This document shows, in pieces, positions 52,026 to 60,604 of a stretch of 64,000 nt of DNA. The notes below the pieces were generated by a model. The model saw only the letters and a list, made by a program, of their open reading frames with translations, made no database searches and was not told where the DNA came from. Location of the stretch: positions 2,108,001 through 2,172,000 of the forward strand of contig OZ244956.1 in NCBI GenBank assembly GCA_965222505.1, given 5' to 3'. A program made the translations under genes and the position numbers. Source of the DNA: G965222505 sp965222505. GTDB taxonomy: Bacteria; Bacteroidota; Rhodothermia; Rhodothermales; DATKEJ01. The number at the start of each line of letters is the position of its first letter. Position 1 is the stretch's first letter.

Positions 52026-52242
52026 GGCGGAAGGCGAATTTGGGACAAGCACGGGGAAAGTGCACGCCAAATCGGATCACATTCCATTGTACAGAATCTT
52101 GCCTTCTTGGTCAAGCAACTTCTCTGTATTTTTTTGAAGAAAAGCGGACTTTCTCGGAAACAACCCGGCACGAATTTTACCTTAACCCTGTAATTGAAAT
52201 TCCTGCCCTTCATTCCTTTGCTACCCTCAACACCTAAAGACG

Positions 52243-52728
52243 ATGTTGCTTGTGCATCTGGCCTCGTTGCGAGAAGGCCTCCAGGAACGCCGTTTTACCC
52301 CCTCATCGGGCGATCTCGACATCGACCCGGAGGTGTTTTCCGATATCCAGATCGAGGCCAGGCTCGACTATACCCCTCGGCGGATTCTGGTCACGCTGGA
52401 AGCAACCGCCTTGGCCCACCTGGTCTGTGACCGGACGCTGGTGCCGTTCGACCAAACGGTGAACGGCACGCACCAACTGCTCTACACCACCGATACAGAC
52501 CTGAGCGAACCCGGCAATGCAGAAGATGAGATCCACCCTCTGACTCCGGGAACAACCACCCTGGACCTGAGCGAACCCGCACGAGATACGCTCCTGCTGT
52601 CGCTGCCGCTACGCCGGATTGCCCCTGAAGCAGAAGAAATCGACCTCAATTTGTCTTATGGCCCCCCCAAAAAGGAAGACGACATTGACCCGCGCTGGGC
52701 TGCGCTGAAAAAGCTCAAAGAGGAATAA
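52243..52728 (+). CDS. DUF177 (YceD-like) protein
   Basis: A 161-residue protein directly upstream of rpmF, the universal position of YceD/DUF177. The FSDIQIEARLDYTPRRILVT, ALAHLVCDRTLVPFDQTVNG and AEEIDLNLSYGPPKKEDDID segments, then DPRWAALKKL at the end, are typical. The family is linked to 23S rRNA or ribosome maturation, and the bacterial homologue is often called YceD. It is the first gene rightward from the probable origin. Confidence 0.9.
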   Translation: MLLVHLASLREGLQERRFTPSSGDLDIDPEVFSDIQIEARLDYTPRRILVTLEATALAHLVCDRTLVPFDQTVNGTHQLLYTTDTDLSEPGNAEDEIHPLTPGTTTLDLSEPARDTLLLSLPLRRIAPEAEEIDLNLSYGPPKKEDDIDPRWAALKKLKEE

Positions 52729-52785
52729 GCCCCTCCCTTTCCTCCTTCTCTTGCTGATTCTTCGCACATTCCATAGAAACTTGTA

Positions 52786-52817
52786 TTTGAAGATTGCGTT
52801 GCTGATGTCTATTTTTT
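52786..52817 (+). promoter_or_regulatory. Bacteroidetes-type promoter candidate for rpmF
   Basis: TTTG (52786-52789) and TATTTTTT (52810-52817) are 20 bases apart and match the Bacteroides sigma-A pattern TTTG-N19-21-TAnnTTTG with one mismatch. It lies about 36 bases before the rpmF ATG, inside the spacer behind DUF177. It would give rpmF and the downstream plsX/fab genes a promoter of their own. Confidence 0.4.
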
Positions 52818-52853
52818 TAGGTTTAGTCCAGACTCCTTATTCATATAGCAACC

Positions 52854-53042
52854 ATGGCAAACCCCAAACGTAAAACGTCTAAAGCCCGTACGGCCAAGCG
52901 ACGGTCCCAGTATAAAGTGAAGCGTATTCCCCAAATGCAGGAATGCGATCACTGTGGATCCCCAAAGCTCATGCACCGGGCTTGCCCCTCCTGTGGCTAT
53001 TACCGAGGCCGTCCCGTTGTTGAACGGGCCGACTTCTCCTGA
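52854..53042 (+). CDS. rpmF: Ribosomal protein bL32
   Basis: A 62-residue protein. MANPKRKTSKARTAKRRSQY is the typical basic start, and the zinc-ribbon CDHCGSPKLMHRACPSCG has all four Cys (C+ form). It binds the 50S subunit. It stands between DUF177 and plsX, the usual order in Bacteria. Confidence 0.97.
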   Translation: MANPKRKTSKARTAKRRSQYKVKRIPQMQECDHCGSPKLMHRACPSCGYYRGRPVVERADFS

Positions 53043-53129
53043 CGCTAACAGGGCAACCTCCAGCTGGCCCCTTTCCGGCTCGACCCTGCGTATGCTTCCC
53101 CTTGGTATGCGCCCTAGATTGCGGTACTC

Positions 53130-54134
53130 ATGACCATTCGCGTTGCAGTCGATGCAATGGGCGGTGACCAGGCGCCCGATGTGGTGATCAACGGTGCGTT
53201 AGAAGCCGTTCAACAGGCTTCGTACCCCTTGACGGTGCTGCTGGTCGGTCCAGAGGCTGTACTCAATGGCCGCCTCCATTCCATTACCCACTCGCCCCCG
53301 GAGACCCTCCAGATCGTCGATGCCCCAGAAGTCATCGGTATGGACGAGTCTCCTGCTGCTGCCGTCAAGACCAAACGGCGGTCTTCCATCCATGTAGGTC
53401 TGAGTCTGCACAAGACTGGCCAGGCCCAAGCCTTTGCCAGTGCCGGCAATACCGGGGCCGTCATGGCCGCCTCGCTTTTTGTCTTGGGCCGTTTGCCCCA
53501 GGTTGCCCGCCCCTCCATCGTCGGGTATTACCCCACCACCGAAAGCTTCTGCATCGTGCTGGACGTGGGGGCCAATGTGGACTGCAAGCCTGAACACCTC
53601 GTCCAATTTACCCGCATGGGGGCCGTCTATGCCGAACGCATCCTGAACCGGCCCAATCCCACCACCGCCTTGATGAACATCGGCGAGGAACCGGGCAAAG
53701 GCAATGAGGCCGTCAAGGCTGCGTATGAATTGCTCAAGGCCGATGAAAGCACCCGCTTCATCGGTAACATTGAAGGACGTGACCTGATGCACCATGCCGC
53801 AGACGTGGTGGTTTGCGACGGCTTCGTGGGCAACATCATGCTTAAGCTGGGCGAAAGCGTGACCACGGCCTTTGCCGAAATGGTCGAAGCCGAAATCCAG
53901 CACCTCGACCTGGACCCTGCCGAACAAGACCTCCTGCATCGCGTACTTCGAGGCGTCGGTAAACGGTTTAATTATGAGGAGTACGGCGGTGCCCCCCTCC
54001 TCGGGGTTAACGGAAACGTCATGATCGGCCACGGCGGATCAACCGCTCGCGCCATCGCACAGATGATCCTGCGTGCCGGAGACATCGTCGAACACGACGT
54101 GTGCGGCGCTATCGAAACTGCCCTCCTCGCCTGA
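53130..54134 (+). CDS. plsX: Phosphate acyltransferase PlsX
   Basis: A 334-residue enzyme (MTIRVAVDAMGGDQAPDVVI; HKTGQAQAFASAGNTGAVMA; VVVCDGFVGNIMLKLGESVT). These segments match the PlsX fold, which makes acyl-phosphate from acyl-ACP for phospholipid synthesis with PlsY. It lies 88 bases behind rpmF and 40 bases before fabH, forming the standard rpmF-plsX-fabH-fabD cluster. Its length is normal. Confidence 0.97.
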   Translation: MTIRVAVDAMGGDQAPDVVINGALEAVQQASYPLTVLLVGPEAVLNGRLHSITHSPPETLQIVDAPEVIGMDESPAAAVKTKRRSSIHVGLSLHKTGQAQAFASAGNTGAVMAASLFVLGRLPQVARPSIVGYYPTTESFCIVLDVGANVDCKPEHLVQFTRMGAVYAERILNRPNPTTALMNIGEEPGKGNEAVKAAYELLKADESTRFIGNIEGRDLMHHAADVVVCDGFVGNIMLKLGESVTTAFAEMVEAEIQHLDLDPAEQDLLHRVLRGVGKRFNYEEYGGAPLLGVNGNVMIGHGGSTARAIAQMILRAGDIVEHDVCGAIETALLA

Positions 54135-54173
54135 TTTCTCTCCCCTCCATACACTTGTGGCCTACCCTTATTT

Positions 54174-55208
54174 ATGATACACGCCGCGATTACAACCGTC
54201 GGGCACTACCTCCCAGAAGACCGGCTGACCAATGCCGAACTGGAACAGATGGTGGACACCAATGATGAATGGATCCGCACCCGCACCGGGATTGTCGAAC
54301 GGCGTATCCTCCGCGATCCCAAGCTGGCGACCTCCCATATGGCCACCGAGGCCGCCCGGCGCGTCCTGGAAAAACGTGGCATCTCTGCCTCAGAGATCGA
54401 CTTGATCCTCGTGGCTACCGTAACGCCGGATATGCTGTTTCCTGCCACGGCCTGCCTCGTGCAAAACAACCTGGGGGCAGACCGGGCCTGGGGCTTCGAT
54501 ATTTCGGCAGCCTGTAGCGGCTTCCTGTTTGCCCTGTCTACGGGCGCCCAATTCATCACCACCGGTAAACACAAAAAAGTGCTGGTCATCGGCGCAGACA
54601 AGATGAGCAGCATCATCGACTACACCGACCGCAACACCTGCGTCCTGTTCGGCGATGGTGCAGGGGCCGCCCTGCTCGAACCCAACGCGGACGGCTACGG
54701 CGTCCTCGACTCGGTCGAATACACCGACGGCTCCGGGGCAGAACTCCTCTGCATGCCGGCCGGCGGAAGTCTAAATCCAGCAACCCATGAAACGGTCAAC
54801 GACCGGATGCACTACGTCGTACAGGAAGGCCGCTCGGTATTCAAGTTTGCCGTCGCAGGCATGGCCGATGCCGCCGCCGAAATAATGGAGCGCAACGGCC
54901 TCGAAGGGGATGACATTCGCTACCTCGTCCCGCACCAGGCCAACAAACGCATCATTGATGCCACGGCCCGCCGCATGGGCGTCTCCCCCGACAAAGTGAT
55001 GCTCAACATCAGCCGGTACGGCAACACCACAGCCGCCACCATCCCCCTCTGCCTCGCCGATTGGGAAGCCGAACTCAAAACCGGTGACAACCTCGTCCTC
55101 GCCGCCTTCGGCGGAGGCTTCACCTGCGGCGCCACGTATGTGAAGTGGGCCTATGACGGGACAGCGGTTGTCAGGGAAGCCGTACGATCAAACGCGATTG
55201 CTGAATAA
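54174..55208 (+). CDS. fabH: 3-oxoacyl-ACP synthase III
   Basis: A 344-residue condensing enzyme. Catalytic Cys114 lies in FDISAACSGFLFAL, His is in LVPHQANKRIID and Asn in NISRYGNTTAATIPL: the complete Cys-His-Asn triad. MVDTNDEWIRTRTGIVERRI is a strong FabH marker. It starts fatty acid synthesis by condensing acetyl-CoA or branched acyl-CoA with malonyl-ACP. Its TAA stop overlaps the fabD ATG (TAATG at 55206-55210), so translation is coupled. Confidence 0.97.
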   Translation: MIHAAITTVGHYLPEDRLTNAELEQMVDTNDEWIRTRTGIVERRILRDPKLATSHMATEAARRVLEKRGISASEIDLILVATVTPDMLFPATACLVQNNLGADRAWGFDISAACSGFLFALSTGAQFITTGKHKKVLVIGADKMSSIIDYTDRNTCVLFGDGAGAALLEPNADGYGVLDSVEYTDGSGAELLCMPAGGSLNPATHETVNDRMHYVVQEGRSVFKFAVAGMADAAAEIMERNGLEGDDIRYLVPHQANKRIIDATARRMGVSPDKVMLNISRYGNTTAATIPLCLADWEAELKTGDNLVLAAFGGGFTCGATYVKWAYDGTAVVREAVRSNAIAE

Positions 55209-56155
55209 TGCCCACTGCCTACCTTTTCCCCGGCCAGGGAGCCCAATATCCCGGCATGGGGGCCGACCTCTACGCTGATTTTCCCGAGGCCCGCGCCCGT
55301 TTCGACGCGGCAAACGAACGCCTGGGCTTTGCCTTAACAGAAGTGATGTTTGGTGCTGAGGATCCCGATGCCAGCGCTGAGGCCCTTCGCCAAACCAATA
55401 TTACCCAACCCGCGCTATACGTGCACAGCCTTGCGGTTATGGGTGTGCTGGAGCATGCCGGGCGGGTCCCGGATATGGCAGCAGGCCATAGTCTTGGAGA
55501 ATACAGCGCCCTCGCCGCAGCGGGTGCCATTACCTTTGAACATGGCCTGCGGGTGGTAGCTGAGCGCGGCCGGTTGATGGCTGGGGCCGGCACCACGCGG
55601 CCCGGCACGATGGCTGCCATCCTCGGCATGGAGAATGAAGCCCTCGAAACCCTGTGTGCGTCCATCTCCGAGGCTCATACCCCCCTTGTGGTCCAGGCTG
55701 CGAACTATAATGCACCGGGACAGGTGGTGATTTCCGGTGATGTGACCGCCGTTGAAGCGGCAATGGAAGCGGCCCCCGAGGCCGGCGCACGGCGCGTCAT
55801 TCCCCTCTCGGTCAGTGGGGCGTTTCACTCTCCGTTGATGGCCGAAGCACGGGCCGGGTTGGCCGAAGCCTTGTATGCCCTTCCCATTCAGCCCCCCCGT
55901 TGCCCCGTCTACCTCAACGTTACCGCCAAACCTACAACCGATCCGGAAGCCATCCGCACCGCCTTGCTTGATCAATTGACGGCTCCGGTACGTTGGGCTC
56001 AAACGCTGGAACAAATGCAGGCTGATGGCGCAGATGGTTTTGTCGAAGTTGGAGCAGGCAAGGTTCTCTCAGGCCTCGTCAAACGTACCCTCGGACGCAC
56101 TGCCGCCACAATGCCCATTGGGACATCAGGGGACCTTCAGGCCCTTCTGGCGTAA
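55208..56155 (+). CDS. fabD: Malonyl-CoA:ACP transacylase
   Basis: A 315-residue enzyme. MPTAYLFPGQGAQYPGMGAD is the oxyanion-side start, Ser95 in MAAGHSLGEYSALAAAG is the nucleophile, and His in VSGAFHSPLMAEARAGL completes the site. It loads malonyl groups on ACP. It begins on the last A of the fabH stop. The next gene (korA) starts 130 bases later and may have its own promoter. Confidence 0.97.
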   Translation: MPTAYLFPGQGAQYPGMGADLYADFPEARARFDAANERLGFALTEVMFGAEDPDASAEALRQTNITQPALYVHSLAVMGVLEHAGRVPDMAAGHSLGEYSALAAAGAITFEHGLRVVAERGRLMAGAGTTRPGTMAAILGMENEALETLCASISEAHTPLVVQAANYNAPGQVVISGDVTAVEAAMEAAPEAGARRVIPLSVSGAFHSPLMAEARAGLAEALYALPIQPPRCPVYLNVTAKPTTDPEAIRTALLDQLTAPVRWAQTLEQMQADGADGFVEVGAGKVLSGLVKRTLGRTAATMPIGTSGDLQALLA

Positions 56156-56284
56156 CATGCGTTTTTTACCAAACATCCTTCGATAATTCACCTTGACATT
56201 GTAGCCGAGAACTGTTAGGCTGTAGCCGTTTTTACAGCCGTGCCCTCGGCTGGTTTTCCGTCTTCTTCGTAATCATCCACCCTT

Positions 56285-58171
56285 ATGGACGATATCCGAG
56301 CCCCCGAATCCACGCTACACCCCAAGCCTGTCCAGCAGGTCCCGGACGTAACCATCCTCTTTGCAGGAGATTCCGGCGATGGGATGCAGCTTACCGGCTC
56401 GCAATTTACCCTGGCCTCGGCAATGGCCTTCAATGACCTGGCAACCCTGCCAGACTTTCCCGCTGAAATCCGCGCGCCCACAGGCACCACCTATGGCGTG
56501 AGCGCCTTCCAGCTTCACTTCGGCTCGGTCAATATCCATACCCCCGGCGATGAAGTCGACATGCTGGTGGCCATGAACGCAGCCGCGCTGAAGGTGAATG
56601 TGAACCGGGTCCGGCAAGGGGGCACCATCATTGTCAATGTCAACGCTTTCGAAAAACGCGACCTGGACCTAGCGCGTTATGACCAGAATCCGCTGCTAGA
56701 CAATTCCCTGGACGCTTACCGCCTGATCCGCGTCGAACTCACCAAGCTAACCCGCGAAGCCCTCAAGGATAGTGACCTGAGCTTCAAGGAAATTGATCGA
56801 TGCAAAAACATGTTTGCACTCGGCTTGGCGCTCTGGCTGTATTCCCGCCCCGTCGAGCCGGTACTGGACTGGCTGAAAACCAAATTTGCGAAAAAGCCAA
56901 CCATTCGTGATGCCAACATCCATGCCCTCAACAAAGGCATTCATTACGGCGAAACGACGGAAGCCTTTGAATACCGCTATGAGGTGGAACCGGCCAAACT
57001 CAAGCCCGGCCTGTACCGTTCCATTCAGGGGTCTCAAGCCCTCGCCCTGGGCCTGGTGGCCGCCAGCCAAAAAAGCGACACCCCCCTGTTTTACGGTTCG
57101 TACCCCATTACCCCGGCCTCGGACCTGCTCCACGAACTGAGCCGTTTCAAACAGTTCGACGTACGCACCTTCCAGGCCGAGGATGAAATTGCAGCCGTCG
57201 GCGCGGCAATTGGAGCGTGCTTCGGGGGCGTACTGGGGGTGTGTGGTACCAGTGGTCCCGGCGTGGCCCTCAAAGGCGAAGCCATCGGTCTGGCCATCAT
57301 GACGGAGTTACCCCTCGTGGTGATTAACGTGCAACGGGCCGGCCCCAGCACGGGCATGCCAACGAAAACCGAGCAGAGCGACTTGCTGCAAGCCTATTAC
57401 GGCCGCAACGGCGAGGCTCCGCTTTGCATCGTCGCACCGAACAGCCCCGGCGATTGTTTCTTCGCCGCCTATGAAGCCTGCCGTCTGGCTGTCAAGTACA
57501 TGACACCGGTCATCCTGCTCTCGGACGGCTACCTCGGTAACGGCTCCGAACCGTGGCTCGTCCCGGACCTCGACGCCCTGAATGAATTCAAGGTAACGTA
57601 TGCCACCGAAACCAACGACGAGCAAGACGGTGAGGCGGTCTTCCTGCCGTACATCCGGAATGAGGAAACCCTTGCACGCCCCTGGGCCAAACCGGGTACC
57701 CCGGGCCTCGAACATCGCCTTGGTGGCCTGGAGAAAGAGCATCAGACCGGCAACGTGGAGTACGATCCGCTGAACCACCAGTTCATGACCAAGCTCCGCG
57801 AAGCCAAGGTGGAACGGATCACCCAGGATATTCCGCCCCTTACCATCCAGGGCGATCCCGAAGGAAAACTCCTGCTCATCGGGTGGGGCTCGACGCGCGG
57901 CTCGATTGCACAGGCCGTGGAGCACGCACGGGCCAAAGGCCAATCCGTCAGTAGTATTCACCTGCGGCATTTGTCGCCGCTGCCGTCAGACCTCGGCGAC
58001 ATCTGCAGCCGCTTTGAACACCTTGTGGTGCCCGAACTCAACAACGGGCAGTTGGTCCGCATCCTGCGAGACAAGTACCTGCTCCCGTTCGAAGGCCTGA
58101 ACAAGATTCAGGGCCAACCTTTTATGTCGAGCGAAATTGAACTGAAAATCGACGAAGTTTTGAGCCGATAA
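56285..58171 (+). CDS. korA: 2-oxoacid:ferredoxin oxidoreductase, fused gamma-alpha subunit
   Basis: A 628-residue fusion. Residues about 20-195 are the gamma domain (ILFAGDSGDGMQLTGSQFTL; GTTYGVSAFQLHFGSV). Residues about 245-620 are the alpha (pyrimidine-binding) domain (YGSYPITPASDLLHELSRFK; DEIAAVGAAIGACFGGVLGV), and the C-terminal GWGSTRGSIAQAVEHARAKG domain III follows. It makes acyl-CoA and reduced ferredoxin from 2-oxoglutarate or pyruvate, with the beta subunit encoded 42 bases downstream. KorA of this fused type usually prefers 2-oxoglutarate. No ferredoxin gene is nearby. Confidence 0.93.
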   Translation: MDDIRAPESTLHPKPVQQVPDVTILFAGDSGDGMQLTGSQFTLASAMAFNDLATLPDFPAEIRAPTGTTYGVSAFQLHFGSVNIHTPGDEVDMLVAMNAAALKVNVNRVRQGGTIIVNVNAFEKRDLDLARYDQNPLLDNSLDAYRLIRVELTKLTREALKDSDLSFKEIDRCKNMFALGLALWLYSRPVEPVLDWLKTKFAKKPTIRDANIHALNKGIHYGETTEAFEYRYEVEPAKLKPGLYRSIQGSQALALGLVAASQKSDTPLFYGSYPITPASDLLHELSRFKQFDVRTFQAEDEIAAVGAAIGACFGGVLGVCGTSGPGVALKGEAIGLAIMTELPLVVINVQRAGPSTGMPTKTEQSDLLQAYYGRNGEAPLCIVAPNSPGDCFFAAYEACRLAVKYMTPVILLSDGYLGNGSEPWLVPDLDALNEFKVTYATETNDEQDGEAVFLPYIRNEETLARPWAKPGTPGLEHRLGGLEKEHQTGNVEYDPLNHQFMTKLREAKVERITQDIPPLTIQGDPEGKLLLIGWGSTRGSIAQAVEHARAKGQSVSSIHLRHLSPLPSDLGDICSRFEHLVVPELNNGQLVRILRDKYLLPFEGLNKIQGQPFMSSEIELKIDEVLSR

Positions 58172-58213
58172 TGCTGCCCCGTCAATCCCCGGCGCGGCCC
58201 ATCCCTGCATACC

Positions 58214-59350
58214 ATGGACGATAAACCCAAAGGACGCAAACCTTCTCTCCCCCCCGGCGCAAAAGCCAAAAAACCAGGCCGCCCACCGACGCGCCCCGGC
58301 AAACGCCCTTCCCTTCCGCCTAGTGCCAAAAGCATAGGCGGCGACGGTGCACCCGTACTGTCACGAAAGGACTTCAAATCGGACCAGGATGTCCGTTGGT
58401 GTCCGGGGTGTGGGGATTATGCCATCCTGGCACAGGTCCAACGTACACTGCCAGACTTGGGTGTCAAGAAGGAAAACGTGGTTTTCATCAGCGGTATCGG
58501 TTGCTCCAGCCGGTTCCCCTATTACATGAAGACCTACGGTATGCACTCGATCCATGGCCGTGCACCTACCATCGTGACCGGCCTGAAGGCAAGTCGGCCA
58601 GAATTGGATGTCTGGATGATTACGGGCGATGGGGATGCACTGTCCATCGGCGGTAACCACGTCATCCACCTGATGCGGCGCAACGTGAACATGCAGATGC
58701 TGCTGTTCAACAACCAGATTTACGGCCTCACCAAAGGCCAGTACAGCCCGACTTCAGAACTCGGCAAAATCACCAAAAGCACCCCCTACGGCTCCATCGA
58801 CCATCCCTTCATCCCCGTCGCCCTCGTCCTCGGCGCCGATGCCACCTTCGTGGCCCGCACCATGGACCGGGACCCCAAGCACATGACAGCGATGATGAAA
58901 CGCGCCCATGCCCACCGAGGCACCGGGTTCGTGGAGATCTACCAGAACTGCAACATTTTCAACGACGGGGCCTTCTCCGATTTTACGGAACGGGACACCA
59001 AACCGGCCCGGACGCTGTTCATGGAGCACGGCGAACCCCTGGTTTTTGACAAGGGCACCAAGGGCCTCCGCATGGATGGAATGCGCCTGGAAGTGATCGA
59101 CCTCACCAAAGGAATCTATAGCATCGACGACTGCCTCGTGCACGACGAGACCAACAAAACCCTCGCGGTGATCCTGGCCCAGATGTTCTGGCAACCCGAA
59201 ATGCCGCGCCCGTTCGGCGTGTTCTACCGTGAAGAACGCCCCACCTACGATGATCAGATGCAGGATCAAATCGACCGTGTGAAGGCCAAACGGGGTCCTG
59301 GCGACCTTAAAACCCTCGTCCAGGGTTTTGAGACCTGGACGATTGAATAA
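58214..59350 (+). CDS. korB: 2-oxoacid:ferredoxin oxidoreductase beta subunit with N-terminal basic extension
   Basis: A 378-residue TPP-binding subunit. CPGCG (Cys63, Cys66 in RWCPGCGDYAIL) begins the conserved domain. GDGDALSIGGNHVIHLMRRN and MQMLLFNNQIYGLTKGQYSP contain the Mg-TPP site (GDGD...NN). Ahead of it is a 50-residue Pro/Lys-rich extension with near-duplicate units GRKPSLPPGAK and GKRPSLPPSAK, absent from most KorB proteins. No ATG exists between it and the domain, so the extension seems to be translated. It pairs with korA upstream. Confidence 0.93.
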   Translation: MDDKPKGRKPSLPPGAKAKKPGRPPTRPGKRPSLPPSAKSIGGDGAPVLSRKDFKSDQDVRWCPGCGDYAILAQVQRTLPDLGVKKENVVFISGIGCSSRFPYYMKTYGMHSIHGRAPTIVTGLKASRPELDVWMITGDGDALSIGGNHVIHLMRRNVNMQMLLFNNQIYGLTKGQYSPTSELGKITKSTPYGSIDHPFIPVALVLGADATFVARTMDRDPKHMTAMMKRAHAHRGTGFVEIYQNCNIFNDGAFSDFTERDTKPARTLFMEHGEPLVFDKGTKGLRMDGMRLEVIDLTKGIYSIDDCLVHDETNKTLAVILAQMFWQPEMPRPFGVFYREERPTYDDQMQDQIDRVKAKRGPGDLKTLVQGFETWTIE

Positions 59351-59359
59351 CATCCCCTT

Positions 59360-59381
59360 GGGACATGGCACGACATGTCCC
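59360..59381. repeat. GGACATGGCA palindrome, copy 1
   Basis: GGGACATG and CATGTCCC (59360-59367, 59374-59381) are an 8-bp inverted pair around a 6-base loop, between the convergent korB and unknown-protein stops. It is nearly identical to the perfect 20-bp palindrome at 60550. It may also act as a terminator for either strand, though it has no T-run. Confidence 0.65.
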
Positions 59382-60442
59382 TACTGGCGGGTGAAACCTT
59401 CGCGGATGTAGCGGTTGGGTTCTTCGCCCAGCTTGCCGACCACGTATCGTGGCGGTGTGCCCCGAATGACCATGTATTGCCCGGATGCCTCCATACCGAC
59501 CTCGTAGGTCCGGGTGGGTGGGCGGTGACGCTGCGTGGGTGTGGGCGGGCTACCACAGGTATTTAAGGTCCCTTCGTACGCAGCCGGTTGCAGGGTGAGC
59601 GTTGCCCCATCGAAGGCAAAACGACCGTGTTCATACGCCTTTACGGAGTTTTTACAGCCCATGTACGTGTGGCTGTAGTTATAGATTAGATCGTAGCTCC
59701 CATCCTCGCGTAACTCCAGAAAAAACCCGTGTCCGAGTTGGCCGTAGCTGACCTCACCGGTAATGAGATCCTCATAATTGGACCCCATTGGCACAGATAT
59801 ACCCTGCGTCCATTGCCCAATGAGGCGTTCCGGTGCAACAGGTGTGCGCTCGTTCAAGAGTTGTAACTGGGTATCGTAACTGTTGATGTCGAAGGTTCCT
59901 GAGCCATAGCCTGTCCAATCATTCACCGGGGCCTGGTATTGCGCCGGTCCTGGCCGCTCCAGAACGGCATACAGGAGGTTCGTCCCGTCCAGGGCTTCAA
60001 ACCGGCTGGTGGGCGCGGCGAGCAGCGCCCCGAAGATCAGGTTTTGTGAGGGATCGTAGAGGCTCATCGCGGCCATTTTGGCCGGAATCCCGTCGATGGT
60101 ACCTTCGAGCAGAACATACCCTTCACCTGCTGTTGCCGGAATGTGATCCAACACCTGAGCGTTGGTGACGAGGCCGCTCAGATAGGCCAGCATGGTTTCT
60201 GCAGTCCCCATGGTGGCGGGTTGGCTCAAGACCATGAGGGTTGGGCTGTCGGCAACGCCGGGGCGTTCATCCATACGCAAGACGGCTGCCGTTGGGGTTT
60301 GCTCAAACTGTACCGTCCATCCCGAGGGCACCAGATACCCGCTTTGCCCGGAGGGGTCCCGTTCCAGTACCGGCTGCTGTGCCGATAGCGTTGCCGCGGA
60401 CATCATCAACACAGTCAAAAGAAACCATCCAAAACGAAACAT
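59381..60442 (-). CDS. Secreted protein of unknown function
   Basis: I do not recognise a family. The 353-residue protein starts at the ATG at 60442 (MFRFGWFLLTVLMMSAATLS), with signal cleavage after SAQ. The first half (ERDPSGQSGYLVPSGWTVQF; MLVLSQPATMGTAETMLAYL) looks like a small alpha/beta domain; the second half (GHGFFLELREDGSYDLIYNY; FAFDGATLTLQPAAYEGTL) resembles lipocalin-like or DUF-type beta barrels, perhaps binding a small lipid. It is probably periplasmic or outer-membrane associated. It stands alone between two GGACATGGCA palindromes. Confidence 0.75.
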   Translation of the reverse strand: MFRFGWFLLTVLMMSAATLSAQQPVLERDPSGQSGYLVPSGWTVQFEQTPTAAVLRMDERPGVADSPTLMVLSQPATMGTAETMLAYLSGLVTNAQVLDHIPATAGEGYVLLEGTIDGIPAKMAAMSLYDPSQNLIFGALLAAPTSRFEALDGTNLLYAVLERPGPAQYQAPVNDWTGYGSGTFDINSYDTQLQLLNERTPVAPERLIGQWTQGISVPMGSNYEDLITGEVSYGQLGHGFFLELREDGSYDLIYNYSHTYMGCKNSVKAYEHGRFAFDGATLTLQPAAYEGTLNTCGSPPTPTQRHRPPTRTYEVGMEASGQYMVIRGTPPRYVVGKLGEEPNRYIREGFTRQ

Positions 60443-60549
60443 AGGGACCAAAGGTTAAGGTGAAAATCCAGGCATTTACCCCCCTATCGCACAATCCACC
60501 CCAAAAGGGACAGGGTGCTCCCTCAAAAAAATGCCGTACCCCAATGTAG

Positions 60550-60569
60550 GGACATGGCATGCCATGTCC
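60550..60569. repeat. GGACATGGCA palindrome, copy 2 (perfect 20-bp)
   Basis: GGACATGGCATGCCATGTCC is exactly self-complementary. It lies in the 162-base spacer between the unknown secreted protein and the sorting-domain gene and is a close relative of 59361-59380. Nothing else is seen in that spacer. Confidence 0.75.
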
Positions 60570-60604
60570 GTGGATGTGCCATATCCGCGGGCCCGGCTGT
60601 TGGT

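Noticed and set aside
51653..52237. Short ORFs in the origin spacer
   Set aside because: They overlap the AT-rich segment and DnaA boxes and have no recognisable features.
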